Source: an uncultured Eubacteriales bacterium (GTDB lineage: Bacteria; Bacillota; Clostridia; Oscillospirales; Acutalibacteraceae). Taken from it: 63,618 nt of DNA. The notes beneath the pieces are model-generated. The model saw only the letters and a program-made list of their open reading frames with translations, did not search any database and was not told where the DNA came from. A program made the translations under genes and the position numbers. The stretch lies in assembly GCA_949296825.1 (NCBI GenBank), contig CASFQZ010000036.1, forward strand, positions 1 through 63,618, in the 5' to 3' direction. Shown piece after piece: positions 9,830 through 18,878 of this stretch (within the stretch, counting starts at the first letter, position 1; the number at the start of each line of letters is the position of its first letter).

Positions 9830-10240
9830 ATGGCAATCAAAGGTGCAGGTGTTAAAAGAAATGCCGGCGGGCGCAAACGTGTTCAGAAAAAGAACGTGGA
9901 GCGCGGCGCTGCCCATATTCAGTCCACCTTCAACAATACCATCGTAACCATTACCGATACCCAGGGCAACGCGGTTTCCTGGGCGAGCGCCGGTGAAATG
10001 GGCTTCAGAGGCTCCAGAAAATCGACGCCCTTCGCGGCGCAAACCGCCGCTGAGACCGCTGCCAAGGCTGCCATCGAGCATGGCATGAAAACCGTTGAGG
10101 TTTATATCAAGGGTCCCGGCGCCGGTCGTGAGGCTGCCATCCGCGCTCTTCAGACCGCCGGTCTGGACGTCAGCATGATCAAGGATGTTACCCCCATCCC
10201 CCACAATGGCTGCCGTTCGCCCAAAAGAAGACGCGTTTAA
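9830..10240 (+). CDS. rpsK: 30S ribosomal protein S11
   Basis: S11 forms part of the platform and the mRNA exit channel. The 136-residue product has the signature [16 protein letters not shown] near residues 27-42 and ends [14 protein letters not shown], the hallmark C-terminus. AAGGAGG is seven bases upstream of ATG. It is 11 bases after rpsM. Confidence 0.98.
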   Translation: MAIKGAGVKRNAGGRKRVQKKNVERGAAHIQSTFNNTIVTITDTQGNAVSWASAGEMGFRGSRKSTPFAAQTAAETAAKAAIEHGMKTVEVYIKGPGAGREAAIRALQTAGLDVSMIKDVTPIPHNGCRSPKRRRV

Positions 10241-10267
10241 CAGAGATTCAGGAGGTGTATTTACACT

Positions 10268-10891
10268 ATGGCAAGATATACTGACGCGGTATGTAAGCTC
10301 TGCCGCCGCGAGGGCAAAAAGCTGTTTCTCAAGGGCGACAAGTGCTATACCAACAAATGCGCGCTGGATAAGCGCAGCTATGCGCCCGGCCAGCACGGTC
10401 AGAGCCGCAAAAAGCTTTCCAACTATGGGATGCAGCTTCGCGCCAAGCAGACAGCCAGAAGATACTATGGTCTGAACGAAAGCCAGTTCTATAAATATTT
10501 CCTGATGGCGCAGAAAAAAGCCGGTGTGACCGGTGACAATCTGCTGATCATCTGCGAAAGCCGTTTGGACAATGTGGTTTATACCTGTGGCTTTGCTTCT
10601 TCCCGCGCGGAAGCCAGACAGCTTGTTTCCCACGCTCATTTCCTTGTAAACGGCAAAAAGGTCAACATTCCCTCCTACCTTTGCAAGGCCGGCGATGTGA
10701 TCAGCATCAAGAAAAAGAGCATGGATTCCGAAAAATTCAAGACCCTGTTGTCTTCCGATGTACACACCATCCCCGCTTGGGTCAGTGTGAACAAGGAAGC
10801 CGGCGAAGCTACCATTGCCCAGCTTCCCGAAAGAGATCAGATCACCGCTCCGGTTGACGAGCAGCTGATCGTTGAGTTGTATTCCAAATAA
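10268..10891 (+). CDS. rpsD: 30S ribosomal protein S4
   Basis: S4 is a primary 16S rRNA-binding assembly protein and affects decoding accuracy. The 207-residue product begins [19 protein letters not shown] with a CKLC pair and further Cys residues (KCYTNKC) that make a zinc-binding N-terminus. The S4 RNA-binding domain lies at about residues 97-160 with [20 protein letters not shown]. In many bacteria S4 represses the alpha operon; no specific leader structure was identified here. Confidence 0.97.
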   Translation: MARYTDAVCKLCRREGKKLFLKGDKCYTNKCALDKRSYAPGQHGQSRKKLSNYGMQLRAKQTARRYYGLNESQFYKYFLMAQKKAGVTGDNLLIICESRLDNVVYTCGFASSRAEARQLVSHAHFLVNGKKVNIPSYLCKAGDVISIKKKSMDSEKFKTLLSSDVHTIPAWVSVNKEAGEATIAQLPERDQITAPVDEQLIVELYSK

Positions 10892-10961
10892 TCGACTCAT
10901 TGCTTGTTCTATTTCAGTTTTTTACGGCAGGGCAACCTGTACCATATAAGGAGGGTTTTGA

Positions 10962-11912
10962 ATGATTGGAATTGAGAAGCCCAAAATCGAATCCGAAGAT
11001 CTCAACCAGGGCGGAACCAAAGGTCGTTTTGTCCTTGACCCGCTGGAAAGAGGCTATGGCACCACGCTGGGCAACAGCCTGCGCCGTGTGCTGCTTTCTT
11101 CCCTGCAGGGCTACGCCATCACCTCAGTCAAAATTGACGGCGTACTTCATGAGTTTTCCACCGTTGAGGGCGTCAAGGAAGATGTCACTGAGATGGTGCT
11201 GAACCTGAAAGATGTCATTTTGAAAATCTATGGTTCTGGTCCGAAGACTATGTATATCGACTGCACCGGCGAAAAGGTTGTGACTGCTGCCGATATTCAG
11301 CATGATTCCGAAGTGGAGATCATCAACCCCGAACAGGTTATCGCTACGCTTAACGCTGACGCGCACCTCAAGATGGAGCTTACCGCAGATGTTGGCAGAG
11401 GCTATGTTTCGGCGGATCGAAACAAGAAATTACTGAATCCGCCCATTGGCGTGATTGCGGTTGATTCGATCTATACGCCGGTCAACAAGGTGACCTATAC
11501 GGTCGAAAATACCCGCGTAGGCAATATCACCGACTATGACAAGCTGATTCTTGAGGTAGAGACGAACGGCACGATTACTGCGAAGGATGCTGTTTCGTTT
11601 GCTGCCAAGATTCTCAACGAACATCTCAATCTCTTTATTGATCTGTCTGAAGAGGCGGGCAATGCGGAGATCATGGTCGAAAAAGATGAGACCGGAAAAG
11701 AACAGATCCTGGAGATGACCGTTGAGGAACTTGACCTTTCCGTCCGCTCTTTCAATTGCTTGAAGAGAGCGAATATCCACAAAGTTGAGGATCTAATCAA
11801 CAAGACCGAGGATGAAATGATGAAGGTGCGCAACCTGGGCAGAAAATCGCTGGATGAAGTGATCGCCAAGCTTGCCTCTCTCGGACTTTCTCTTCGTCAG
11901 GAAGAAGAATGA
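10962..11912 (+). CDS. rpoA: RNA polymerase subunit alpha
   Basis: The alpha subunit dimerises to nucleate RNA polymerase and its C-terminal domain binds promoter UP elements and activators. The 316-residue product has the N-terminal dimerisation domain ([20 protein letters not shown] near residues 28-47) and a C-terminal domain with [15 protein letters not shown] and [20 protein letters not shown] precedes ATG. The 70-base spacer after rpsD holds no clear terminator. Confidence 0.98.
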   Translation: MIGIEKPKIESEDLNQGGTKGRFVLDPLERGYGTTLGNSLRRVLLSSLQGYAITSVKIDGVLHEFSTVEGVKEDVTEMVLNLKDVILKIYGSGPKTMYIDCTGEKVVTAADIQHDSEVEIINPEQVIATLNADAHLKMELTADVGRGYVSADRNKKLLNPPIGVIAVDSIYTPVNKVTYTVENTRVGNITDYDKLILEVETNGTITAKDAVSFAAKILNEHLNLFIDLSEEAGNAEIMVEKDETGKEQILEMTVEELDLSVRSFNCLKRANIHKVEDLINKTEDEMMKVRNLGRKSLDEVIAKLASLGLSLRQEEE

Positions 11913-11943
11913 TCCCCACGCAAAGGTAAAGGAGTGATTGTAC

Positions 11944-12285
11944 ATGCCAGGCACCAGAAAACTCGGCAGACCGACGGACCATCGTCGGGCGATGCTGCGG
12001 GCTATGGTTACCTATCTGCTGGAAAACGGCAGAATTGAAACCACTATTACAAGAGCCAAAGAGGTCCGTTCCATGGCGGAGAAAATGATTACGCTTGCCA
12101 AGGACGACTCGCTTGCCAATAAACGCGCGGCTATGGCATATGTGACCAAGGAAGCCGTTGTGAAAAAACTGTTTGATGAGATTGGACCCAAATACAAAGA
12201 GGTCAACGGCGGATACTGCCGCATCATCAAAACCGGTCCTCGCCGCGGAGACGCTGCGGAGATGTGCATCATTGAATTGGTGTAA
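11944..12285 (+). CDS. rplQ: 50S ribosomal protein L17
   Basis: L17 is near the polypeptide exit site. The 113-residue product begins [20 protein letters not shown] and ends with [16 protein letters not shown], both family signatures. The ATG at 11944 is chosen since AAAGGAG lies nine bases before it; an in-frame TTG two codons earlier is too near that site. It is the last gene of the operon and a terminator follows. Confidence 0.97.
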   Translation: MPGTRKLGRPTDHRRAMLRAMVTYLLENGRIETTITRAKEVRSMAEKMITLAKDDSLANKRAAMAYVTKEAVVKKLFDEIGPKYKEVNGGYCRIIKTGPRRGDAAEMCIIELV

Positions 12286-12306
12286 TCCGGTATTTGTGTA
12301 GCAGGA

Positions 12307-12339
12307 ACAGCTCTCGGATCCGATCCGGGGGCTGTTTTT
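12307..12339 (+). terminator. terminator of the ribosomal superoperon
   Basis: A 14-bp stem (ACAGCTCTCGGATC with its partner, two G-U pairs) is followed by TTTTTC directly after rplQ. This is a standard intrinsic terminator. Confidence 0.9.
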
Positions 12340-12373
12340 CGTAATGTATCTATCTTATGCGAACGCGCAGCGA

Positions 12374-12408
12374 AAAAACGCTCATCCTACGGTTACACCT
12401 GCGTTTTT
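12374..12408. terminator. second hairpin with A- and T-tracts, probable bidirectional terminator
   Basis: AAAAACGC and GCGTTTTT form a perfect 8-bp stem around a 19-base loop, in the 228-base space between the convergent rplQ and glmM genes. It can act in either direction. Confidence 0.5.
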
Positions 12409-12460
12409 CCCACCCTCGCTTGTGTTGTTGCATTGTATTCCGGGCAGGCGCGGCAGGTGT

Positions 12461-12497
12461 AAAAAACGGCTCCCTTCAAAAAAGGAAGCCGTTTTTT
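12461..12497. terminator. bidirectional terminator after glmM
   Basis: A stem of about 15 bp built from AAAAAACGGCT and AGCCGTTTTTT arms lies just downstream of the glmM stop on the minus strand. A-tract and T-tract on both sides let it work for both strands. Confidence 0.85.
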
Positions 12498-12513
12498 GTT
12501 CTTTAGGTGGGGT

Positions 12514-13869
12514 TTATTTGTTTGTCAGCTGTTTTTCCACTATGGCGGCAAGCTCCTTTGCCACAGCGTCGGCAAGGGCAGGATCGCGGTGCTCAGTCAT
12601 CACGCGGATCAGCGGTTCGGTACCGGAGGCGCGCAGAACCAGTCTGCCGTCCGCACCCAATTCCTCTCGTGCCTTTTCGGTTGCCTGCTTGATTTTCAGG
12701 TCGGTATAGAATGCCAATTTACCCTCCGGACTTACCTGGACATTGATCATTGTCTGCGGGAATTTTGTCATGCAGTGAGACAGGTCGGAAAGCCGCTCGC
12801 CGGTGCGGCGGATCTGGGAAAGCAGCTGGATCGCTGTCAGCTGTCCGTCGCCGGTGGTCGCAAAATCCCGGAAAATAATATGCCCGGATTGCTCGCCGCC
12901 AAAGTTGAAATCTTCCAGCAGCATCTGTTCCAGAACATAACGGTCGCCGACTTTTGTCGCGGCAAAGTCGATGCCGTTTTCTTCGCAGAATTTCACAAAG
13001 CCCAGATTGGTCATAATGGTACCTACGATGGTGTTTTTGGCGAGCTTGCCGCGCATTTTCATGTCCGGCGCCAGAATCGCCATAATGTTGTCGCCATCGA
13101 TCAGATTTCCCTGATCGTCTACGCAAAAACAGCGGTCAGCGTCACCGTCAAAAGCACATCCGGCGTCCAGGTGATTTTCTTTTACATAGGCGCACAGGGC
13201 TTCCGGGTGAGTTGAGCCGCAGCCGTCGTTGATGTTGGTGCCGTTCGGCTCATGGAACAGCATATGACAGTTCGCACCCAGCTCGGTAAACAGGCGTTCT
13301 GCGGTGGCGGAGGCGGAGCCGTTGGCGCAGTCGACCGCAATTTCCATGCCATCCAGCGAATAGGGAACGGTGCATTTCAAATGCGCGACATAATCCTTAA
13401 CCGCATTTTCCGCCCGATTGACTCTGCCGACATCGGCGGCGGTCATCTGCGGGTGGCGGTGGGAGTTTCCGGTGATGATGTTTTCGATCTCTTCTTCCAG
13501 TGCGTCGGGCAGCTTATAGCCGTCGCCGCTGAAAATCTTTAACCCATTATACTCAAAGGGATTGTGAGAAGCAGAGATCATGATGCCTGCGTCAGCCTTG
13601 TATTTTCCGACCAGATAAGCCACAGCAGGTGTCGGGACCACGCCCAGATCGATTACATCTGCACCTACGGAGCAAAGTCCCGCGATGGCGGCGCTTGCCA
13701 GCATACCGGACGAAAGGCGCGTGTCGCTGCCGATGACGAATTTCGGGTGACGGCGGCTATCTGCCGATAAAACAGCGGCTGCCGCTCTGCCGACGCTCAT
13801 GGCGAGCTCCGGCGTCAGATCCTGATTGGCAATTCCGCGGATCCCATCGGTTCCAAATAAAATTCCCAT
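12514..13869 (-). CDS. glmM: phosphoglucosamine mutase
   Basis: GlmM converts glucosamine-6-phosphate to glucosamine-1-phosphate for UDP-GlcNAc and peptidoglycan synthesis. The 451-residue product begins MGILFGTDGIRGIANQDLTP, has the phosphoserine loop ISASHNPFEYNGLKIF near residue 98, the metal loop AFDGDADRC near 240 and the phosphate-binding RASGTEPLIRVM near 416-427. The ATG at 13869 sits after GAGGAGG; an extension upstream is unsupported. It follows the acetyltransferase-like gene by 13 bases, so the two form an operon. Confidence 0.96.
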   Translation of the reverse strand: MGILFGTDGIRGIANQDLTPELAMSVGRAAAAVLSADSRRHPKFVIGSDTRLSSGMLASAAIAGLCSVGADVIDLGVVPTPAVAYLVGKYKADAGIMISASHNPFEYNGLKIFSGDGYKLPDALEEEIENIITGNSHRHPQMTAADVGRVNRAENAVKDYVAHLKCTVPYSLDGMEIAVDCANGSASATAERLFTELGANCHMLFHEPNGTNINDGCGSTHPEALCAYVKENHLDAGCAFDGDADRCFCVDDQGNLIDGDNIMAILAPDMKMRGKLAKNTIVGTIMTNLGFVKFCEENGIDFAATKVGDRYVLEQMLLEDFNFGGEQSGHIIFRDFATTGDGQLTAIQLLSQIRRTGERLSDLSHCMTKFPQTMINVQVSPEGKLAFYTDLKIKQATEKAREELGADGRLVLRASGTEPLIRVMTEHRDPALADAVAKELAAIVEKQLTNK

Positions 13870-13882
13870 TTTCTTTTCCTCC

Positions 13883-14548
13883 TCAAGATTGAATGACGAT
13901 GATTTCACGGGCGTTCTTATAGATGCAGTTTTCCGGCACTACGCCCCGTACCGAAGAAAGGGGATAAACCCTTGCATGTTTTCCTATGATAGTACCCGGG
14001 TTCAGCACGCTGTTGCAGCCAATCTCGGCGTAATCTCCTAAAAAAGCGCCGACCTTTTTGCGGTTTGTTTCCCAGCTTTGCCCTTCATAGCGAATGACAA
14101 CGGGCGTTTTATCTCCCTTGACATTGGAGGTTACCGCGCCCGCGCCCATATGGGCATGGAAGCCCAAAACGGAATCACCGACATAGTTGAAATGCGGAAC
14201 CTGTACACAGTCAAACAGAACCGCATTTTTCACTTCGCAGGAATTGCCGACAACGGCGTTTTTTCCGATCAGGACATTGCCTCGAATAAATGCCCCCGGG
14301 CGAAGCTCAGCGCCTTCGTCGATGATGCAGGGCCCGGTGATGCTTGCCGACGGGTGGATGACGGCGGTCTTATGAATAAATATCCCGTTCCCTTGCGCCT
14401 CGTATGTTTCGGGCAGCGTATGGGAGAGGGCGAGAATGGCGTCGTCCAATGCTGCCAGAACCTCCCATGGGTACCGGCAGCGGCTAAATAAAGCGGGATG
14501 CAGCGTATGAGAAAGGTCAAATAATGCAGCGATTTCTGGTAGGGACAA
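13883..14548 (-). CDS. left-handed beta-helix (hexapeptide) acyltransferase-like protein, GlmU C-terminal type
   Basis: The 221-residue product has a short helical N-terminus and then hexapeptide repeats (about residues 57-200, e.g. HKTAVIHPSASITGPCIIDEGAELRPGAFIRG read in short turns). The segment KNAVLFDCVQVPHFNYVGDSVLG and GDKTPVVIRYEG resemble the acetyltransferase half of GlmU, but there is no pyrophosphorylase domain. It lies directly upstream of glmM, which suggests a sugar-nucleotide role. I chose a TTG start because AGGAGG is seven bases before it; an ATG farther upstream has no such site. Substrate is not known. Confidence 0.8.
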   Translation of the reverse strand: MSLPEIAALFDLSHTLHPALFSRCRYPWEVLAALDDAILALSHTLPETYEAQGNGIFIHKTAVIHPSASITGPCIIDEGAELRPGAFIRGNVLIGKNAVVGNSCEVKNAVLFDCVQVPHFNYVGDSVLGFHAHMGAGAVTSNVKGDKTPVVIRYEGQSWETNRKKVGAFLGDYAEIGCNSVLNPGTIIGKHARVYPLSSVRGVVPENCIYKNAREIIVIQS

Positions 14549-14565
14549 AGGAACTCCTCCTGAAT

Positions 14566-14586
14566 CATATAATAATTTATTATATG
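14566..14586. promoter_or_regulatory. 21-bp perfect palindrome upstream of the acyltransferase/glmM operon
   Basis: CATATAATAA, a central T and TTATTATATG form a perfect inverted repeat 18 bases upstream of the TTG start. It contains TATAAT on the minus strand, so it overlaps a likely -10 element and could be an operator. Such AT-only palindromes can also arise by chance in promoters. Confidence 0.4.
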
Positions 14587-14805
14587 TCATATTCGTTGAA
14601 AATACAATAAAAAAGACGAAAAATAAACAAGGGAATTGGAAATATTGATGAGCTGTGAAATAGATGTAAATCTTCTTTGCCAAAGGGAATGTTTGCCGGA
14701 ATGTTCATATATTCTTTATACGCGGGCGGTAAAAATCGTCTACAATCATCTTGTAAGAAGAGAGTTCTTATTTGTGAGGCTGTTGTACGGCTGAAAGGAA
14801 ATTGT

Positions 14806-15246
14806 ATGAATATTGTAATGCTGCTGAAGCCGAAATCGGAGGTCGCCTATATCCGGGAAGAAAGCACCCTGCGCCAGGCGCTGGAAAAAATGAAAATCCA
14901 CGGCTATTCCGCGCTGCCGGTGCTGGACCGGGACGGTACGTATCGGGGAACGGTGAGCGAGGGCGATTTTTTATGGGAGCTGTTGGAGCGCGACGGCAAA
15001 ACCCTTCGCTCGAGTGAGAAACAAACGGTTGCCGAGATCCTGCGACCGGGCTTTAACCCCGCTGTGACCATTGATACGACGATGGATGATTTATTGACCC
15101 GTGTGATGGACAGTAATTTTGTGCCAGTGGTGGATGATCGGAATGTTTTTATGGGAATCATTACCCGTCGGGACGTGATTAAGTATTTCAGAACGGTAAA
15201 AATTTTTAATGAAAGCCTGTTTTCTATGGCAAGCGTTCCGGTGTGA
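14806..15246 (+). CDS. CBS-domain pair protein
   Basis: The 146-residue cytosolic product consists of two CBS domains (about residues 8-60 and 75-140), with STLRQALEKMKIHGYSALPVLD and VMDSNFVPVVDDRNVFMGIITRRDVI. CBS pairs bind adenosine nucleotides and act as energy or redox sensors; here no effector domain is attached, so it may act on a partner. The ATG at 14806 follows AAAGGAA. A strong terminator follows. The longer upstream frame is not supported. Confidence 0.85.
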   Translation: MNIVMLLKPKSEVAYIREESTLRQALEKMKIHGYSALPVLDRDGTYRGTVSEGDFLWELLERDGKTLRSSEKQTVAEILRPGFNPAVTIDTTMDDLLTRVMDSNFVPVVDDRNVFMGIITRRDVIKYFRTVKIFNESLFSMASVPV

Positions 15247-15260
15247 TTTTCAGTCAACCG

Positions 15261-15302
15261 AAGCGGTCCGTGCCGGCAACGCCGGTGCGGACCGCTTTTT
15301 TT
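15261..15302 (+). terminator. intrinsic terminator after the CBS gene
   Basis: AAGCGGTCCG and CGGACCGCTT form a long stem with an inner CCGGC/GCCGG stem, followed by TTTTTT. Confidence 0.92.
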
Positions 15303-15335
15303 ACACAGGAAAAGCCATCTGCTCGGAAAAAAATC

Positions 15336-15365
15336 TTGCCATAACTTGTCGTCCTGTGCTATAAT
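15336..15365 (+). promoter_or_regulatory. sigma-A promoter for the rlmB-like gene
   Basis: TTGCCA and TATAAT are separated by 18 bases, about 75 bases upstream of the methyltransferase start and just after the preceding terminator. Confidence 0.7.
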
Positions 15366-15438
15366 AAAAAATAATTATACGATCTTTCCGACGCTGCCGC
15401 CTTTCGGTGCGGCGGGAAGAATTTTGGTTGGTTGTGTA

Positions 15439-16194
15439 ATGGACAATAAAAAAGATCTTGCTGCCGACCAGGATCTGATCATCGGCAGAAATGCGGTGCG
15501 AGAGGCGTTGCGCAGCGGCAGAGCGGCGGATCATCTGCTGGTTGCCAGGGGTGCGGCAGGCGGATCTCTGACGCCGTTGTTGGCTTTATGTAAAGAGAAA
15601 AAGATCCCGATTAAGGAAGCGGACGGCAAAAAACTCGATCAGCTTTGCGGAGGTGCGGCGCATCAGGGCGTGATTCTGTTCGCGGCGGCGCACGCCTATG
15701 CTTCGCTGGAGGATGTGTTCGCGCTGGCGCAGGCGCGGGGAGAGCCGCCGTTTCTTGTTATTTGTGACGGGCTGGAGGATCCGCACAATCTCGGAGCAAT
15801 TCTGCGCTCGGCGGAAGCGGCGGGCGTTCATGGGGTGATTATTCCGGAGCGGCGCAGCGTTTCGCTTTCATCCCGGGCGGGCAAGGCGGCAGCCGGTGCG
15901 CTGGAATATGTGCCGGTGGTGCGGGTGACTAATCTGAATCGAACCGTTGCGCAGCTCAAAGCGCGCGGCGTTTGGGTCTGGGCGGCGGATATGGATGGCT
16001 CGCCGTATTATGAAACGGATCTGAGCGGTGCGCTGGCGCTGATCATCGGCTCCGAGGGGCATGGTGTCAGCCGGCTGCTGAAGGAAAATGCAGATGGTGT
16101 GATTTCCATCCCCATGAAGGGGAAGATCAATTCCCTGAATGCGTCGGTTGCGGCGGGGATTTTGTTGTTTGAAGCGGCGAGAGTCAGAGCATAA
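15439..16194 (+). CDS. rlmB: TrmH/RlmB-family 23S rRNA 2'-O-ribose methyltransferase
   Basis: SPOUT-class enzymes of this family methylate ribose 2'-OH in rRNA (Gm2251 for RlmB) using S-adenosylmethionine. The 251-residue product has the N-terminal substrate-binding domain (IIGRNAVREALRSG) and the knotted catalytic domain: motif 1 DPHNLGAILRSAEAAG near residue 118, motif 2 LIIGSEGHGVSRLL and motif 3 IPMKGKINSLNASVAAGI. The ATG at 15439 has only a weak ribosome site (GGTTGG). The exact RNA target within the family is inferred. Confidence 0.88.
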   Translation: MDNKKDLAADQDLIIGRNAVREALRSGRAADHLLVARGAAGGSLTPLLALCKEKKIPIKEADGKKLDQLCGGAAHQGVILFAAAHAYASLEDVFALAQARGEPPFLVICDGLEDPHNLGAILRSAEAAGVHGVIIPERRSVSLSSRAGKAAAGALEYVPVVRVTNLNRTVAQLKARGVWVWAADMDGSPYYETDLSGALALIIGSEGHGVSRLLKENADGVISIPMKGKINSLNASVAAGILLFEAARVRA

Positions 16195-16220
16195 AATATG
16201 GAAAAAAGGAGGCGGTGCAT

Positions 16221-18848
16221 ATGGCAAAAGCAAAAAAGCGCGGCGCACGCGGCGAAGAAAAAGCAATGAAAGAAAAAGCGCCGCAGATGCGGGAAGACAA
16301 ATTGTCTGAGCCCAAGACGGACGATCCGTCCAGAAGCGCGGCGGACGCGTATATCCAAAGCCTGATCAACGCGTATGCGCAGGAGCGGAATGAGGAAACT
16401 GTGGGTCCCGGTCAAGGGGCGGAGGGTGCGGAGCCGTCTGAGCAGTCAGAGACGACGGATATTCCGGAGAACGTACCCGAGGAGGAAGTGGTTGCCGCCG
16501 AGCAGCAGGAGCCGGAGACAGAGCCGGTAGTTGACGTGCAGCAGGAAACGCCGCAGAAAGGGAGTCGCCGGCGATTGCGGCAAAGAAAGAGCAAGCCGGT
16601 AAAGCCCGCCGAGGTACATCATGATGATGCAGCTGCGCAGACGCTTGCCGAGGAGATGTCAGCTGCTCTTCCTCAGACCGAAAGTGATATTATCCGTTAT
16701 TTTAACGATCCGGAAGAATATAAGTATGAACAGGAAAAAAAGGCAGCAGGCATTCGGCGTGGACGGGCGAAGGTCTTTCGCCGTGGCGGAAGTGTAGACC
16801 CGACGCCGGAGTCAAAACCGGAGGTTTTTCATCGAATTCATGCGGCGCAGTTGGAGCATTCCGAGCCGGGCGAAGAGCCGACGGAAGGGAAGTTCGCCGA
16901 TGAGGCAGAGCAGCCGGAAGCGCAGTCGGCGGATGGCGCGACCCGTAAATTTATTAAAGCAGAGCCACCGCAGCCGCAGGATGAAAGCGAGGCGCCTTTT
17001 GAAGCAGAGGCGCCGGAAGAGGCAGCGCTGCCGCAGCCGAACACCCGGCGCAGCCGTTTGTTTGCCAGTTTGCTTGCCGAGGATGAGCTGCCGCTAAGAT
17101 ACCCGGAATATGCCGAAAAAGAGGATGAAAAAAAAGTCAGGGACTTTTTGATCCGCTGCAAGCGCAATGGGCTTATCAGGCTTGCTGTTTCTGGCGGCGC
17201 GCTGCTTTTGTCTCTTTTGTTTTCCCTGATTCCTGCGCTTCAGTCCATCGGGGAGACGGAGCGGACGCTGCATTTATTCGGCGGCAATGGTCTTGCCTAT
17301 GGCATGGTGATGCTGATTTTGTTTATGATCGGTATTGCGCCGCTGATTACAGAGTTTTCTGACGGCATTGCGTTGCTGCTGCGAAAAAGAGCAGGCAGCA
17401 GCACAGCGCTTCTGCTTTTGTGGGTGGCGGTGCTTTTGCAGAATATTGTCCTTTTGCTGATGCCGGAAAAAATTTATACCCAGTGTTTTTTATACAATAC
17501 GGCGGCGCTGGCATTGACGGATTTGGTTTATCTGTTCCGTCTGTCTGCCGTTGCGCGCACGACGGCAGGATTTCGCTCTCTGATTTCACAGCAGCCGCAA
17601 TGCGCCATTACCCGTGTCGCCGATGCGCACCGCAGTGAAAAAATAGGGCAGGGTATTTTGGAGTCGGACGCGAAAATTTACTATCGCTCCAAATTGCCGG
17701 GAATGGATAAACTGATCAATGTTTCCATCGGTGACGATCCGACCGTCGGCATTTGCAGTATCCTTTTGCCGGTCTGTCTCGGTGTCGCAGCGTTGGTTTT
17801 CGTGATTATGGCGATTGTTACAAAGGATGTCGGTGCGGCAATCACCGGTTTTACGGCGGTGATTCTTGCGACCTCTCCCCTGCCGGTCGGTGTGGCGTTA
17901 AAGGGCCTGCTGGATTCTTTCAACCGGCGGGTCGCGCAGGACAGAGGGGTGATCCCGGGATATTCCACGGCGGTTTCTTTTGCCTCCGCCGATGCGCTGA
18001 TTTTTGACGCTTCGGAGCTGTACGATGCTCAATCTTTGCAGCTGGATAGTGCGAAAACGTTTCATGATCATCAGCTTTATAACGTAATTTTACAGGCGGC
18101 GGCGTTGTTTATTGAGTCCGACAGTCCGCTGAGTGAAACCTTCCGACAGGTCATCGCCGGCAAAACCGAGCTTTTGCCGCCGGTGGAGCTGCTGATTTAT
18201 GAAGACCGCCAGGGGCTTTCCGCCTGGGTCGGCAACAAGAAAATTCTGGCAGGAACCCGGGATATGATGATCAATCATAATGTGGAAACGCCTCCGGATT
18301 CGCTGGAGAAAAAATATTTGCAGGACGATGAAAATCGGCGAATTATTTATCTCGCCATCGATGGCGAGTTAGCGGCGCTGTTTGTGGTCGGTTACGGGTT
18401 AAAGCCGGAAATTTGCAAGGAGTTGTCCTATCTGGTAAAGCATGGCTTTACCATCCTGCTGCGCTCTACGGATCCGAATATTACCGACGCGATGGTCGAA
18501 AAGCAGGCGTCGCTTGCCGCCGATACCATTAAGGTGATAAATACCGAAGCCGCTGAATATTTTAAAATGTGCCGCTCTGAGGAAACACTGCGCACGCAGA
18601 CCTGCCTGTTCAGCCGCGACCGGATCGGGGCGTCTCTCCGTTTAATGAGTGCAGCCGTGCGTCTTCGCAATGCGCTGGAGCTGACAACGCCCTTCGCAAT
18701 CGTTACCGCCGTCCTGGGTCTTGTATTGATTTCTGTTTTGATGATTTTTTCCGGCGCAGGAGCTGTTGCAGGCTGGCACCTTTTCCTTATGCAGCTGCTC
18801 TGGATTGGAATCGGGTCCTTTGCGTGCCGCTTCCTGGCAAAAAAATAA
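16221..18848 (+). CDS. degenerate P-type ATPase-like membrane protein with a long disordered N-terminus
   Basis: The 875-residue product has three parts. Residues 1 to about 310 are acidic and rich in E, P, A and Q, with KR clusters, and look disordered. Residues about 316-560 hold some six membrane segments. Then comes a cytosolic region resembling the P- and N-domains of heavy-metal P-type ATPases, and two final membrane segments. The phosphorylation motif DKTGT is replaced by DASEL (Asp596), the pre-motif membrane CPC by TSPLPVG, and TGDN by STDPN; no GDGxND is seen. Residues such as LSAWVGNKKILAGTRDMM still match the ATPase fold. It is therefore probably a non-catalytic relative. Start chosen by AAGGAGG eight bases upstream. 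Function unknown; an mgtC-like gene follows. Confidence 0.75.
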   Translation: MAKAKKRGARGEEKAMKEKAPQMREDKLSEPKTDDPSRSAADAYIQSLINAYAQERNEETVGPGQGAEGAEPSEQSETTDIPENVPEEEVVAAEQQEPETEPVVDVQQETPQKGSRRRLRQRKSKPVKPAEVHHDDAAAQTLAEEMSAALPQTESDIIRYFNDPEEYKYEQEKKAAGIRRGRAKVFRRGGSVDPTPESKPEVFHRIHAAQLEHSEPGEEPTEGKFADEAEQPEAQSADGATRKFIKAEPPQPQDESEAPFEAEAPEEAALPQPNTRRSRLFASLLAEDELPLRYPEYAEKEDEKKVRDFLIRCKRNGLIRLAVSGGALLLSLLFSLIPALQSIGETERTLHLFGGNGLAYGMVMLILFMIGIAPLITEFSDGIALLLRKRAGSSTALLLLWVAVLLQNIVLLLMPEKIYTQCFLYNTAALALTDLVYLFRLSAVARTTAGFRSLISQQPQCAITRVADAHRSEKIGQGILESDAKIYYRSKLPGMDKLINVSIGDDPTVGICSILLPVCLGVAALVFVIMAIVTKDVGAAITGFTAVILATSPLPVGVALKGLLDSFNRRVAQDRGVIPGYSTAVSFASADALIFDASELYDAQSLQLDSAKTFHDHQLYNVILQAAALFIESDSPLSETFRQVIAGKTELLPPVELLIYEDRQGLSAWVGNKKILAGTRDMMINHNVETPPDSLEKKYLQDDENRRIIYLAIDGELAALFVVGYGLKPEICKELSYLVKHGFTILLRSTDPNITDAMVEKQASLAADTIKVINTEAAEYFKMCRSEETLRTQTCLFSRDRIGASLRLMSAAVRLRNALELTTPFAIVTAVLGLVLISVLMIFSGAGAVAGWHLFLMQLLWIGIGSFACRFLAKK

Positions 18849-18878
18849 CGGTTTCCTTCCGTTGTTTGGAGGAATGAG

